Shown in pieces: positions 35,071 to 43,963 of a stretch of 64,000 nt of DNA. The notes beneath the pieces are model-generated. The model saw nothing but the letters and a program-made list of their open reading frames with translations. It was not told the DNA's origin and ran no database searches. How positions within the stretch are numbered: the first letter of the stretch is position 1; every line of letters begins with the position of its first letter. Origin of the DNA: Desulfoluna limicola (lineage in GTDB: Bacteria > Desulfobacterota > Desulfobacteria > Desulfobacterales > Desulfolunaceae); the NCBI RefSeq assembly GCF_021654575.1, contig NZ_AP024488.1, positions 2,356,001 to 2,420,000 on the forward strand, in the 5' to 3' direction. Both the position numbers and the translations under genes were made by a program.

Positions 35071-35262
35071 GCCTCCGGCGGCCAGCCTTTCAAATAGTTT
35101 GACAAACAGGTTTTGAGGCCGATTTCGGTTCATTCGAAGGCATCGGTTTACCGAGCAGGCATCTCCTTTTGCCACTTAACCCCAACGGGGCTGGGGGGCA
35201 AAAGGGGATGCAGCCGGAGAGTTTTTGCGGTGCTTATTTCAAAAAGCGACCCTCCGGAGGCA
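35071..35262 (+). repeat. composite type II/III repeat
   Basis: Left end GCCTCCGGCGGC with CAAATAGTTTGACAAACAGG. The right half has GGGGATGCAGCCGGAGAGTT and AAAAAGCGACCCTCCGGAGG, a layout inverted relative to 55741-55950. Confidence 0.72.
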
Positions 35263-35314
35263 TCGTTGAATTGCTACCTTGCATTACTACGTCAAAAAGG
35301 CTGATTCTTAAAGC

Positions 35315-36205
35315 CTAAAGAAACAATGAGGCTTTAACTGTTCTGAAGATAGGGTCCGGCAGGGTCTCTTCCGTGGTAAAGGAGACCTGCCGTTTAACGA
35401 AGGGACACATGAAGGAAAGGCGCACAGCGGCAAGGCGAAGCCCGAAGCGGTTCTTGTTGCCTTTGCCGTAGCGGGGGTCGCCCATGACGGGATGACCGAT
35501 GGTATCGAAATGGCGACGGATCTGGTGGAGACGGCCGGTGTGAAGGCGCACGAGGACCGTGGAGATGTTTTTTTCAGCATCCACGCTCTCCACAACGAAT
35601 TCGGTTTTCGCCTCTTTGCCATCGATGGGGCTGTTGATGAAGGGGCCGACATCGGAGGCTGTGATGTCCCCCAGGAGCTCTGCCCGGTAGATCTTTTCGA
35701 TGCGGCTCTCGCGGAAAAGGGACGACAGGGCCGCCGCGCTCTTTTTGTGGTGCGCAAGAATCACCAGGCCGGCAGTCTCCCGGTCAAGGCGGTGCACAGG
35801 GTGGATGTGGCGGGATTTGGCAAAATGAAGCTCGGCCTTTCGCTCCAGGGAGAAATGATCACCGTAGAGGGTTCCCTGGGTGAGGAGTCCGGCCGGCTTA
35901 AACCAGACGCTGTAATGCTCCCCATCTTTCAGGCACCACGCCTCAGGGGGCGCGGCCGTAAGAAGGGCTTCATCATAATAGATCTCCAGGGTTTCACCGG
36001 GCTGAACGCTACGCTTGGCATGACGGATGCGACGTCTTTTTTTCCCCTGGCGGAGCCATACCGCCCCCTGCTTCATGGCAAGTTTCACCCGTCCACGGGA
36101 AAGGCCCGTGGCGGCAGTAAGGCAGGCTCCGGCTTCAACCGGATGATCGGCTACCGTTTCACGGTGCTGCCACTTTTTTGTTTGACTCACATCCATACAA
36201 TCCAT
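35315..36205 (-). CDS. RluA-family pseudouridine synthase
   Basis: 296 residues. An N-terminal S4-like RNA-binding part (LSRGRVKLAMKQGAVWLRQG) is followed by the synthase domain with the catalytic Asp in HPVHRLDRETAGLVILA, then LHTGRLHQIRRHFDTIGHPV and GDPRYGKGNK. It would isomerise uridine in rRNA or tRNA; the target position cannot be told. A second Met three codons in is an equally possible start. Confidence 0.92.
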   Translation of the reverse strand: MDCMDVSQTKKWQHRETVADHPVEAGACLTAATGLSRGRVKLAMKQGAVWLRQGKKRRRIRHAKRSVQPGETLEIYYDEALLTAAPPEAWCLKDGEHYSVWFKPAGLLTQGTLYGDHFSLERKAELHFAKSRHIHPVHRLDRETAGLVILAHHKKSAAALSSLFRESRIEKIYRAELLGDITASDVGPFINSPIDGKEAKTEFVVESVDAEKNISTVLVRLHTGRLHQIRRHFDTIGHPVMGDPRYGKGNKNRFGLRLAAVRLSFMCPFVKRQVSFTTEETLPDPIFRTVKASLFL

Positions 36206-36240
36206 CCCGCACTTTGTTCGCGATCAGAAATATTAAAAAC

Positions 36241-36297
36241 GCCTCCGGCGGCCCTGCCGGGGGCCAAACTTTCAAAAAGTTTGACAAACAGGTCTTA
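36241..36297 (+). repeat. type II repeat copy
   Basis: Clean example: GCCTCCGGCGGCCCTGCCGG, then GGGCCAAACTTTCAAAAAGT and TTGACAAACAGGTCTT. Confidence 0.88.
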
Positions 36298-36322
36298 TTT
36301 TTGCCTCAAAGGTCTTCGCGAA

Positions 36323-36420
36323 AGCTCTTGCCCTGAGGAACGAGGGACAAGAATTGTCGCAACCTGGGGTCCAGGGGTGGCGAAGCCACTTAAGCAAAAA
36401 ATGCCCTGGCCGCCGGAGGC
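36323..36420 (-). repeat. type I repeat with enlarged first hairpin
   Basis: The first stem CCAGGG/CCCTGG encloses an extra hairpin GTGGCGAAGCCAC plus A-rich sequence, so the loop grew while the base stem stayed paired. The second module is CCCTCGTTCCTCAGGG. Confidence 0.82.
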
Positions 36421-36441
36421 AAAACTCTGGCTTTCATTTGC

Positions 36442-38079
36442 CTAGGGTCCGGCTACTATCTGCCTTTGGCTGTCCACCACCAGTTCGGGGTGTTTGTGAA
36501 ACCCGATGCGCACCCGGGAAAGGCAAATACGGGTGTCGTTTTTGGGGCGTTTGATACCCTTGACCGTGTACACCCGGACGGATCGTCCACTGCCGTACCG
36601 AAGCCAGCCTCCCCGGTAAAGGCCACAGACCTTGTCCACCACCTCGTTTACCCGGTCGCTTTCACGAAGGTCCACGTTCCCGTTCACCTTGAGAAAAAGG
36701 GGCTCGGGGTTGGTTTTCCCATGCGTTACCACATCGGCCACCGAAGTTACCTCACGCAACCCGTAATAATCGTTCAGCCGCGTCACGGTAAGATCGACCA
36801 CCCAGCCCGGTTCAAGGGCCTCTCCCGCTTTGTAGAGATAGATGGCCCTGCCTTGGGGGGCCTTGACCACGGCGTTTAAACCCGCCTTGTATAACACAAC
36901 AACGCCACTGATGCGATAGTTGGCGGGACCGAGGGGAAGATTGTAAAGATCCGCCACCGATTTATCCATACGGGGCATCGCAGAGGCGGGATTCTCCCGG
37001 TCAGAGTCATCCCCTCGGGCTGCAACGAAAGGCCCCACGATAAAATCCGCATAAATGGGAAGGTGGTCAGAGTACCCCCTGCCCAGGTGCCTGCCCTGCC
37101 CTTTTTTGGCGCGCTGCCAGCGATAAATCCCACCGTTGTGGAAAAGCCGGTCCGGGGCATGGCGGCCAAAGGATCCGTCCACATAGCTGACCCCCCGGTC
37201 GTCATACATCGCCGCGGGCAGGAGGATGTGGTCGAGACTCCCCTTTTTGCCGAAGAAGTTATAGCTCCAGCGTCGGTTTGGAGAAAGCTCCATCCAGAGG
37301 TCGTAGTGGCTGCCCTGCCCCTTTTGCACTCCCTCTTCGGTTGCCATGGCCTCGTTGTACATGGTGCCAAGGAGATGGTTGATCCCGGTTCTGCCAAGGG
37401 TGTCGTTGAGCCTCGGCTCCCCGAGGAAACTCAGCCACTCATTGTGATCCGAGTTAAAATCCCCGGCAAGGATGTAATCGGTTTGGGGGGGGAGCGTGGC
37501 AATGTCGGCGGCCAGGGCCCTGGCATACGGCAACCGCCGGCTCTCCGGACCACGTTTTGATTTCCAGTGGTTGGCATAGACCATCACCGCAGTGCCCTGG
37601 ATATCAAGGGTTACCCTTAAGATCGAGCGGCGCTCCTGCCCTGCTGTGACCTCATGGACCTCTGTGATGGGAAAGGTTGACAGAACCGCGCAGCGCACGG
37701 TGGTGGGCCGCTTGGAAACAGCCCCGTGGGCCATGGGATGCCCGGCAGTTGTGAGGAAGTCCTGAAGAAGCCTGAGCGCCTCGGCGTTTTCCACCTCGGA
37801 GAGCACCGCCACATGGGCACCGATCTCAGCAAGAACCGATGCGATATTGGCGTACTTCACCTTTACCGCCGTCTCATTCCAACCGTAGCCCGTGTGGGGA
37901 ATATAACCGGTGTACTCACTGCCGTTTCGGGTAAGGTCAAAGAGGTTTTCAACGTTGTAGGAGACCAGCCGGAATTGCTGCTGCGCCGAGGCGGGAGGGG
38001 CCTGAAGGAAAAGGAAAAGAAAAAACCCGGCCAGAAGCCGGGCCCAGATCTCAGAACGGACAACCAAAGCCGATGGCAT
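36442..38079 (-). CDS. exported endonuclease/exonuclease/phosphatase with OB-like tail
   Basis: 545 residues from MPSALVVRSEIWARLLAGFF, chosen for its signal peptide (ending APPASAQ). The longer frame begins at a TTG overlapping the kinase stop and cannot be excluded. The catalytic domain (about 30-370) shows FRLVSYNVENLFD, AVLSEVENAEAL, MVYANHWKSKRG, YILAGDFNSDHNEW, SLDHILLPAAMYDD and GRGYSDHLPIYADF, the full metal-dependent EEP active site. The last 160 residues resemble the OB-fold tail of secreted nucleases (RISGVVVLYKAGLNAVV, ALEPGWVVDLTVTRLNDYYG). It probably cleaves nucleic acid or a phosphodiester outside the cytoplasm. Confidence 0.85.
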   Translation of the reverse strand: MPSALVVRSEIWARLLAGFFLFLFLQAPPASAQQQFRLVSYNVENLFDLTRNGSEYTGYIPHTGYGWNETAVKVKYANIASVLAEIGAHVAVLSEVENAEALRLLQDFLTTAGHPMAHGAVSKRPTTVRCAVLSTFPITEVHEVTAGQERRSILRVTLDIQGTAVMVYANHWKSKRGPESRRLPYARALAADIATLPPQTDYILAGDFNSDHNEWLSFLGEPRLNDTLGRTGINHLLGTMYNEAMATEEGVQKGQGSHYDLWMELSPNRRWSYNFFGKKGSLDHILLPAAMYDDRGVSYVDGSFGRHAPDRLFHNGGIYRWQRAKKGQGRHLGRGYSDHLPIYADFIVGPFVAARGDDSDRENPASAMPRMDKSVADLYNLPLGPANYRISGVVVLYKAGLNAVVKAPQGRAIYLYKAGEALEPGWVVDLTVTRLNDYYGLREVTSVADVVTHGKTNPEPLFLKVNGNVDLRESDRVNEVVDKVCGLYRGGWLRYGSGRSVRVYTVKGIKRPKNDTRICLSRVRIGFHKHPELVVDSQRQIVAGP

Positions 38080-38168
38080 CGTCCTTGTCTTGGGGCGTGT
38101 CGAGATACATTGCTCCACGTTTAGCGAGGCCATCATAAAAAAACCCGGTAAAAAAGTGGCTGGTTGTA

Positions 38169-40490
38169 TCAACGGGATGCCGCGGCCTGAGGCCCGGCGT
38201 CTATGGTGCGCTCCAAGGTCTGCTCACACACCTCTTCCCTGGCCTCAAAGCCTTCCGCTCCTTCCAGCTCGCCCCAGACACGGGTGTACATGGAGTAGAA
38301 CACGGTATGAAACATGGCATGGATCAACCGGGCCGCAGAGACCTTCATGCCCTCCTCATTGAACCGAGCGGCAAACTTGGCGACCCCTTCGTACTGCACC
38401 TTGTACCCGTGAAGCATCCGCAAAAAGCGAACCGCTTCCACCACGCGCATGCGCTCCCGGTCCGTCTTGTTTTCCCTCTTTTTCCAGGATGCGATGAGAC
38501 GGGCGACCTGCTCGGCACTGGCCCGTTTCAGGGTGTCGGTGTTCTTCTCTCCCTGAAAAAGGGACTGGGCCTCAACCAACTGCTCCACCCGGGCCTCAAG
38601 CCCCATCTTGCAGAAGTCGACCTCTGTTTTCAGGGTTTTCTGATTCTTTCGAAGCACAATGATCTGGAAACCCGTCAGAATCTCCTTGTGCTCGGCAAGC
38701 TTCTGCTCCAACTCCCCCAGGGCCTTCTTGAAGTAGATTCGGCTCACGTATTCGTACACCTCAGGCCCCGAATCAGCCTGTGCGGCAGTGAGGATGCGAA
38801 GCACCTCAGGGATCAGCTGCGCCGAATCCTCAAAAAGATCTTTGCCCGTCACCACCTTGAAGGTCAGCGCGGCAGTGGCGTACCAGTCCTGAAGCCTTAA
38901 AATACGGGCAACCTCCCCGAATTGCTCCCGAATAACCTCATTTGTAAAAAGGTTGCTCGGGGTGGCGTATTTGGGGGTCCCCCCAAGAAGGGGCTGATCG
39001 ATCCTCCCGTGTTCTCCCATGGAGAGATACGCAGCGGTCTCCACATCGATGATACCGATCTTGAACTCCGTGGGACTGGTAAGGAAAGAGGGGTAGTTCT
39101 CCGGGTTCCCCGCGATCAGCAGGTTGTCCGGCTTGATGTCCCGAATGGCGATATAGCGTTTATTAAGGCCCGCCAGCAGGTCCAGCAGGTTTGTCACGAT
39201 GCTGCAGATCATGGCCCGGGTCTTCACGATGTTCCTGGCAAAGAGGTAGTCGTGGATCATCTTCCGGTAGGAGGAGACAACCTCGGCCTGTTCCGCCATG
39301 GCCAGGGTGGCCAGTGTGTTGAGTTCATCCATGAAGGCTGCAGACAGGTTCTGATCCGTGGTGGGGTTCTTTCGACCCGCAAGGTACTGGATAAACCAGG
39401 ACCGTACGCTGAAAATCGGCAGGGAGGTGCTGATGCCGAACTGAACAAGAAGGCGATTTACCTCCCCTTCAAAAATCTCAAACACATCCACGATTTTTCC
39501 GCACAAAGGGGCCTCGTCTTTGCCGTAACGCCCTTCGAAGTCGTTGAGATCCCAGATAATATGGGGGTGTCCCACAATTTCATCCTCAATGGATTTCTGA
39601 GAAATATGGATATCGTTCAGCACCTGGCTGAGGAAATAGTACCGGGAAAGGTCCATAAAAAAAGCAAAGGAAGGTCCGATCATCAGGTGCTTCTGGAAAT
39701 TGCGGTTCACCGAGAGACGCCCCACATGGCCCTTTTCGATTTCCGAGGCCGACAGGGAGGTGTTCCGGTTCGCGGCCAGAAGGTCCATGATCACCGTGAC
39801 ATTGGGCACCACACACTCCGTGGGTGAGAGCCGTGCCGCAAGGGAGTTGCCGTACACCAGTTCCTTGATATAGGCGCTGTAATCCGTCAGGGGCTTGGGC
39901 GGAATCTTCACCACAATATAGCGATCATAAATCACAAACCAGGTGAAACTCCTCTGGGCTCCCGCCTCACCAAGAGGACCAATGGTGAGGCGGCGGGTGT
40001 GCCACTCGCCGCCTGTCATGACACCCAGCTCATAAATCTTTCCCAACGTGGCTTTCAGCCCTTCCACAGGCTCGAACCGAACGGGGGCATCCGGCCGGGC
40101 ACCAAGCTGGTCTCGGTAGATCTCCAGAAAATGCCTCACCACGTCCTCTTCAACGTAACGGTAGGCGGCCTCCGCCACCACATCGCCATCCAGCGGCTCA
40201 GGAGCGGTGTTTTCACGGAGACCGACCTGCTTGTTGGTCTTCACGGGTGCGGTGGAAAGGGCAAACCAGAGGCCGGAAAAAGCAAGGGCAACCACGAGAA
40301 AAAAAGCCATCCCCTCTTCGGTGACAGGGGCATCATGATAAACAAACAACACAAAAAACGTGAGAGATTCAGCGATGGCTCGCAGCCAGTGGTCAGCCAG
40401 ACGCCCCAGGGCATCGGTCTTCTCTGGAAAAAGAGAGACGGCAACGGCAAGCAGGAGGAAGAGAACAAAGATCCGTTTGAAGGCTTTCAT
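38169..40490 (-). CDS. membrane-anchored protein-kinase-like protein
   Basis: 773 residues. Two or three hydrophobic N-terminal segments (about 6-25, 38-54, 62-80). A kinase-like domain (about 160-560) follows: candidate ATP-binding Lys195 in RYIVVKIPPK, catalytic-loop Asp451 in IRDIKPDNLLIAG with Lys453 and Asn456, metal Asp482 in IGIIDVETAA (DVE instead of DFG), and activation-segment GGTPKYATPSNLF. The stretch between Lys195 and the catalytic loop is about 255 residues, far longer than in ordinary kinases, so a large helical insertion is present. The C-terminal 200 residues are helical and charged. No receptor-type extracytoplasmic domain is visible. Probably a Ser/Thr kinase or small-molecule phosphotransferase at the membrane. 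The downstream gene encodes an exported phosphoesterase-fold enzyme. Confidence 0.75.
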   Translation of the reverse strand: MKAFKRIFVLFLLLAVAVSLFPEKTDALGRLADHWLRAIAESLTFFVLFVYHDAPVTEEGMAFFLVVALAFSGLWFALSTAPVKTNKQVGLRENTAPEPLDGDVVAEAAYRYVEEDVVRHFLEIYRDQLGARPDAPVRFEPVEGLKATLGKIYELGVMTGGEWHTRRLTIGPLGEAGAQRSFTWFVIYDRYIVVKIPPKPLTDYSAYIKELVYGNSLAARLSPTECVVPNVTVIMDLLAANRNTSLSASEIEKGHVGRLSVNRNFQKHLMIGPSFAFFMDLSRYYFLSQVLNDIHISQKSIEDEIVGHPHIIWDLNDFEGRYGKDEAPLCGKIVDVFEIFEGEVNRLLVQFGISTSLPIFSVRSWFIQYLAGRKNPTTDQNLSAAFMDELNTLATLAMAEQAEVVSSYRKMIHDYLFARNIVKTRAMICSIVTNLLDLLAGLNKRYIAIRDIKPDNLLIAGNPENYPSFLTSPTEFKIGIIDVETAAYLSMGEHGRIDQPLLGGTPKYATPSNLFTNEVIREQFGEVARILRLQDWYATAALTFKVVTGKDLFEDSAQLIPEVLRILTAAQADSGPEVYEYVSRIYFKKALGELEQKLAEHKEILTGFQIIVLRKNQKTLKTEVDFCKMGLEARVEQLVEAQSLFQGEKNTDTLKRASAEQVARLIASWKKRENKTDRERMRVVEAVRFLRMLHGYKVQYEGVAKFAARFNEEGMKVSAARLIHAMFHTVFYSMYTRVWGELEGAEGFEAREEVCEQTLERTIDAGPQAAASR

Positions 40491-40970
40491 GGTGGTGTCC
40501 GCACTGATATGTGGGAGAAAAATGCCGTCCCGAAGGCCGCTGTTCGCAAGCCCTGTGGGTTGTATACTCTAAGCAGATCGGCATCGGATACATCGCCATA
40601 CGATACGTTGATTTTCTACAGAGCCGTCACGATTTACAATGCTCCGGCGAGCGCGCCCATCACAACAAGCAGGCACCTACCTTATGTAGCAGAATCCCCC
40701 AACGGCGGCAAGCCATTGGCTCCTCGCCCCGCAGAATCTGACAGGCTCACCCGGAGCCCTGACCATGGGGCATAGCAGAGGAACCGATGCCTGGGCCTGT
40801 ATATAACAGGCCACCACACCGTGGATACCCCAGGAGCCAATGGCTGTGAATAAGGTGGGCATCACGAAGATAAATGACGAAAGGCGAGAAAATGATGGCG
40901 ATCGGTGATGGACAAAAGAGCCCAAAGGAACAACTCGTATTAATGATAGTTACTGCGAAAAATTAAGGCC

Positions 40971-41140
40971 TGTCAAAAACACAAAATGTACGTCACGGTT
41001 TCCGGCTCGATTTTCTCACCCTTCGGGCGAGCCGAGTGCACCCATCTTCTGCGTTATCAGAGCATTGGGGTAAACCACTGCACCTGCAGCTCTGATGCCT
41101 TGCATATGGAGGCACTCAACTCGTGAAACATCCGGGTTAG
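40971..41140 (-). repeat. 175-bp MITE-like family, copy B
   Basis: Inverted copy; on the minus strand it starts CTAACCCGGATGTTTCACGA and contains GGCATCAGAGCTGCAGGTG and ATGGGTGCACTCGGCTCGCC. Immediately followed on the plus strand by a type II end. Confidence 0.82.
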
Positions 41141-41180
41141 CCCCCGGCAGGTCCGCCGGAGGCACAAGCTGAATCGTTAC
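41141..41180 (-). repeat. type II repeat end fragment
   Basis: CCCCCGGCAGGTCCGCCGGA then GGCACAAGCTGAATCGTTAC, an isolated right end with its outer flank. Confidence 0.65.
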
Positions 41181-41202
41181 ATCCAGAAACAACCCATTCG
41201 CT

Positions 41203-42792
41203 TTAGTTCTGATTCATTATCATCGGACGCGGGCTGTAGCACCCTCGCCACAGTGCATCATACGCTTTCACCTCTTTGTCCCACCGCGCATCATCCCACG
41301 TCAAGGGATGTTGAACATACTCCCGGATGGTCTCCATCTGGTCCAGCCCACCATTTTTCAAAATGAGCCCGATGCGAACCCGCCTGAGCAAAAGGTCCTC
41401 AAGGTGGCAAACCCCTTCATATTCTGCCGCATAGGCCAGCTCGGCCCACACGTAGTGGGAGCCTGGAATGGTCTCCAACCCTCTCGGCCCGGCGCTTTTC
41501 AGGAGTTTAAGGGTCCCTTTGCCGTATCGGCTCCAGAGACGTTTGTAGAGGCCATGGTCCACACCCTCAGGGGTGGTGCCCCGGCGCTCGGAAAAAACAG
41601 CGTCCCCTTCGCCGGAGAGAGGCTCTTCCCGGATGAAGGGCTGTGCCTCCTTCAAGGTGTCCCAGGCCAGCTTGCGGAAGGTGGTGAGCTTGCCACCGGT
41701 CACCGTCACCAGGCCTCTGTCCACCCAGACGGCATGCTCCCGGGACTCCTGAGAAGCATCCTTCTTGCCTTCGCTAAGCACCGGCCGCACGCCGGCAAAA
41801 GAGGTCAGGGCATCATCCCTGGTGACATCCGCATCGGGAATCACCCGTTTAAGAGCTTCCAGAAGATACGCCACTTCACCATCGGAGATGGCCGGTTCCA
41901 GGTTCACATCCCCGTCATGGTCGAGATCCGTCGTCCCAAGAAGGATCACCCCCTCCCAGGGAATGATAAAGAGGGGCCGCTTGTCGTCTGGGTGAAAAAA
42001 GCTGATGGCCTGGTCCACAGGGAGCTTTTCCCGGGAAAAGACAAGGTGGCTTCCCCGCAAAGGGCGAAGGTGAAGGTGGGCCTCAGGCGAGGGGTGAAGG
42101 GTCTCGGCCCAGACACCGGTGGCGTTAATAACCGCGGGTGCGAACACCTCAAAGGCCCTGCCGGTCTCAGAATCTGTCAGGGCCACACCACAGGCCTGGC
42201 CCTTGGCATCGCGCAGGATCGAGCTGGCTTTGGTATAGTTGAGCGCCACCCCGCCCTCACGTACCCCTTCACCAATGAGCCGAAGCACCAACCGGGCATC
42301 GTCCACCTGGGCATCCATAAAGAGGTAGCCCCCCTTGAGCCCATCGGTGTTGATCCCAGGAACCAGCTCATTCAACCGGCTGTTGCGCAGGTAACGGTGC
42401 CGAAACTTTTTTGCGATGATGTCGTACACCGTGAGTCCCGCAGCCATGGCCGCACGGCCAGGCCCCGACGCCTCATAAAGGGGCATGATAAAATCAACGG
42501 GCGAGACCAGGTACTCGGCTTCTGTCAGGAGCCGTTCCCGCTCCTTTACCGACTCCAGCGTCAGCTTGAACTGCGCCTCTTTCAAATACCGAAGCCCACC
42601 GTGAATTAACTTGGACGACCGGCTCGAGGTCCCCCAGGCAAAATCCTTCTGGTCCACCAGAAGGCACCTGAGCCCGTTTCGAACCGCCTCCCGGAAAACC
42701 CCTGCACCGGTGACACCGCCACCGACAATCACCAGATCAAATGTGTTCTCTTCCAGCACTCGTTCCATCGTTTCCCCTTCCATCACCGTCAT
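41203..42792 (-). CDS. glpD: aerobic-type glycerol-3-phosphate dehydrogenase (FAD)
   Basis: 529 residues from MTVMEGETMERVLEENTFDL. The start overlaps the regulator stop as ATGA and has GGTGGGGA upstream. The FAD-binding dinucleotide motif VIVGGGVTGAGVFREAV is followed by the family signature WGTSSRSSKLIHGGLRYLKE and LLGTTDLDHDGDVN, with VTGGKLTTFRKLAWDTL near the C-terminal domain. It oxidises sn-glycerol-3-phosphate to dihydroxyacetone phosphate at the membrane and reduces quinone. Dihydroxyacetone phosphate is the backbone of ether lipids, which fits the divergent alkyl-DHAP-synthase-like gene. Confidence 0.95.
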   Translation of the reverse strand: MTVMEGETMERVLEENTFDLVIVGGGVTGAGVFREAVRNGLRCLLVDQKDFAWGTSSRSSKLIHGGLRYLKEAQFKLTLESVKERERLLTEAEYLVSPVDFIMPLYEASGPGRAAMAAGLTVYDIIAKKFRHRYLRNSRLNELVPGINTDGLKGGYLFMDAQVDDARLVLRLIGEGVREGGVALNYTKASSILRDAKGQACGVALTDSETGRAFEVFAPAVINATGVWAETLHPSPEAHLHLRPLRGSHLVFSREKLPVDQAISFFHPDDKRPLFIIPWEGVILLGTTDLDHDGDVNLEPAISDGEVAYLLEALKRVIPDADVTRDDALTSFAGVRPVLSEGKKDASQESREHAVWVDRGLVTVTGGKLTTFRKLAWDTLKEAQPFIREEPLSGEGDAVFSERRGTTPEGVDHGLYKRLWSRYGKGTLKLLKSAGPRGLETIPGSHYVWAELAYAAEYEGVCHLEDLLLRRVRIGLILKNGGLDQMETIREYVQHPLTWDDARWDKEVKAYDALWRGCYSPRPMIMNQN

Positions 42793-43481
42793 GTCCCCAC
42801 CATGGACTTCCAGAGGGCGGACGCATTTTCCATGGTCTGCCGCACCACCTCCGATGCCCCTTTGCAATCACTGGCCTCAACGGCATCCCGGAGAACCTTG
42901 TAATACGCAAACGACTCCTTGCGGTGCGCCTCCTGCTCAAAATAGACCACGCCCATATTGAGATACATCTCACTAAAATCATTCAAGATCATTCGATAAA
43001 ACGGATTCCCTGACAGGTCTGCCAGCTTCAGCTGCAACCCCCAGTCATAGTCCACATAGCTCGTGGAGTTTTCCTCCAGGCCATCGGCCTCTTTCAAATA
43101 CGCAAGGAGGGTATCCCTCTCCTCCCAGACAGCAAACAGGGCCATCCTTGGCAACAGGGCGGATCTGAGTTCAAGAAAATGGGAGACAAACGAGTTGGGC
43201 ACGTACCCTTTGTGGCGGGTCAGTGTGGAGAGAATCCCCAGGCCGCCTGTTTTCAGGTAGTCGTTCACCACCGTGGGCTTGCCGTGGGCAATGGTGATCC
43301 ACCCTTCGGTCTCCATCTGTTTCAGGGTCTCCCTCAAGGTGGGCCGGGTTACGCCCATCTCCACAGCCAGGGCGCGTTCCGCAGGCAATTTGGCCCCGGG
43401 GGGATAGGTGCCATCAAGGATGGCACTGACAAGTTTATGTTCTGCGAACTTGGTGGGACGTAAGGGGTTGGGACTGGTCAT
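42789..43481 (-). CDS. FadR-like GntR-family transcription regulator
   Basis: 230 residues. The winged-helix domain (about 10-75) has FAEHKLVSAILDGTYPPGAK, LPAERALAVEMGVTRPTLRE and LKQMETEGWITI, typical of GntR proteins. The C-terminal helical domain (about 90-225: FLELRSALLPRMALFAV, YDWGLQLKLADLSGNPFYRM) resembles FadR, whose ligand is a long-chain acyl-CoA. It is cotranscribed with glpD and coupled to it by a four-base overlap. An inverted repeat overlapping the -10 element upstream makes autoregulation likely. Confidence 0.9.
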   Translation of the reverse strand: MTSPNPLRPTKFAEHKLVSAILDGTYPPGAKLPAERALAVEMGVTRPTLRETLKQMETEGWITIAHGKPTVVNDYLKTGGLGILSTLTRHKGYVPNSFVSHFLELRSALLPRMALFAVWEERDTLLAYLKEADGLEENSTSYVDYDWGLQLKLADLSGNPFYRMILNDFSEMYLNMGVVYFEQEAHRKESFAYYKVLRDAVEASDCKGASEVVRQTMENASALWKSMVGT

Positions 43482-43526
43482 CGCCTGGTCTCCTCCATTT
43501 TTTTACTTTGCAATGAAGCGGATATC

Positions 43527-43544
43527 TGGTAAGAGGTCATACCA
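43527..43544. promoter_or_regulatory. candidate operator TGGTA-N8-TACCA
   Basis: Inverted repeat of the form used by GntR-family dimers. It overlaps the -10 hexamer of the regulator promoter, 46 bp before its start codon. Binding by the adjacent FadR-like protein is an inference. Confidence 0.5.
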
Positions 43545-43564
43545 CTACACAATGTTTTAGTCAA
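43536..43564 (-). promoter_or_regulatory. sigma-70 promoter of the regulator-glpD operon
   Basis: TTGACT (43559-43564), a 17-bp spacer, then TATGAC (43536-43541) on the minus strand. Confidence 0.6.
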
Positions 43565-43677
43565 CACCCTTACATGCTGGAAGATTCAGTTTTCAATCTC
43601 TGCCAACGCAGAGTAAACATGGTTACCACAGAACTTGTGACGTTCACCGGTTTACGCCTCCACATCAAAGGCACCGG

Positions 43678-43917
43678 GTAACTATTCAGCCATGCCCCAG
43701 GCGGGTCGCTTTTTTAATAAAAGCGCCGCAAAAATGTTTCGATGGCTGCCTCCTTTTCCCTCTGCCCACAGGGACTGATGGAAAAAAGACAGCATATCCC
43801 GAAACCGGGATTCTATAAGCCGAGAACGCAGGTGAGCCCCTAAAACCAGCTTGTCAAACTTTTCAAAGTGTGTCCCCCGGCAGGGCCGCCGGAGGCACTG
43901 TTAAGCTGATCAGTTAC
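43678..43917 (+). repeat. full-length MITE-like composite repeat
   Basis: Left end GTAACTATTCAGC, right end GCTGATCAGTTAC: inverted outer ends. Inside are a damaged GCGGGTCGCTTTTTT / AAAAGCGCCGCAAAAATGTT module, and then AGCTTGTCAAACTTTTCAAA with GGCAGGGCCGCCGGAGGC. About 240 bp, no coding capacity. Confidence 0.82.
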
Positions 43918-43963
43918 GGCACCGGCAGAGACTGACAATGAGGTCATCACAAAAAGGACGCCC

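Larger units (their letters stand above)
34486..35314. other. stack of four mobile-type repeats upstream of the sheath gene
   Basis: In order: tandem 140-bp pair, 100-bp element, about 180 bp without recognisable content, and a composite type II/III element (35071). No gene seen; the 95-codon minus frame at 34888 lacks a ribosome site. Confidence 0.55.
40491..41202. other. intergenic with 175-bp MITE-like element
   Basis: Besides the element at 40971-41140 and the adjoining type II end, the left 480 bp hold no gene that I can support. GCCATTGGCTCCT and its inverse AGGAGCCAATGGCT (40709-40722, 40830-40843) form a widely spaced inverted pair. Confidence 0.5.
43482..43963. other. divergent control region with inserted repeat
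   Basis: Between the divergent regulator-glpD and kinase-oxidase units. The left 85 bp hold promoter and operator; the right 240 bp are a complete MITE-like element that ends 46 bp before the kinase gene. Confidence 0.6.

Noticed and set aside
41308..42609. 433-codon plus-strand frame opposite glpD
   Set aside because: GlpD motifs on the minus strand are complete; the plus frame shows none.
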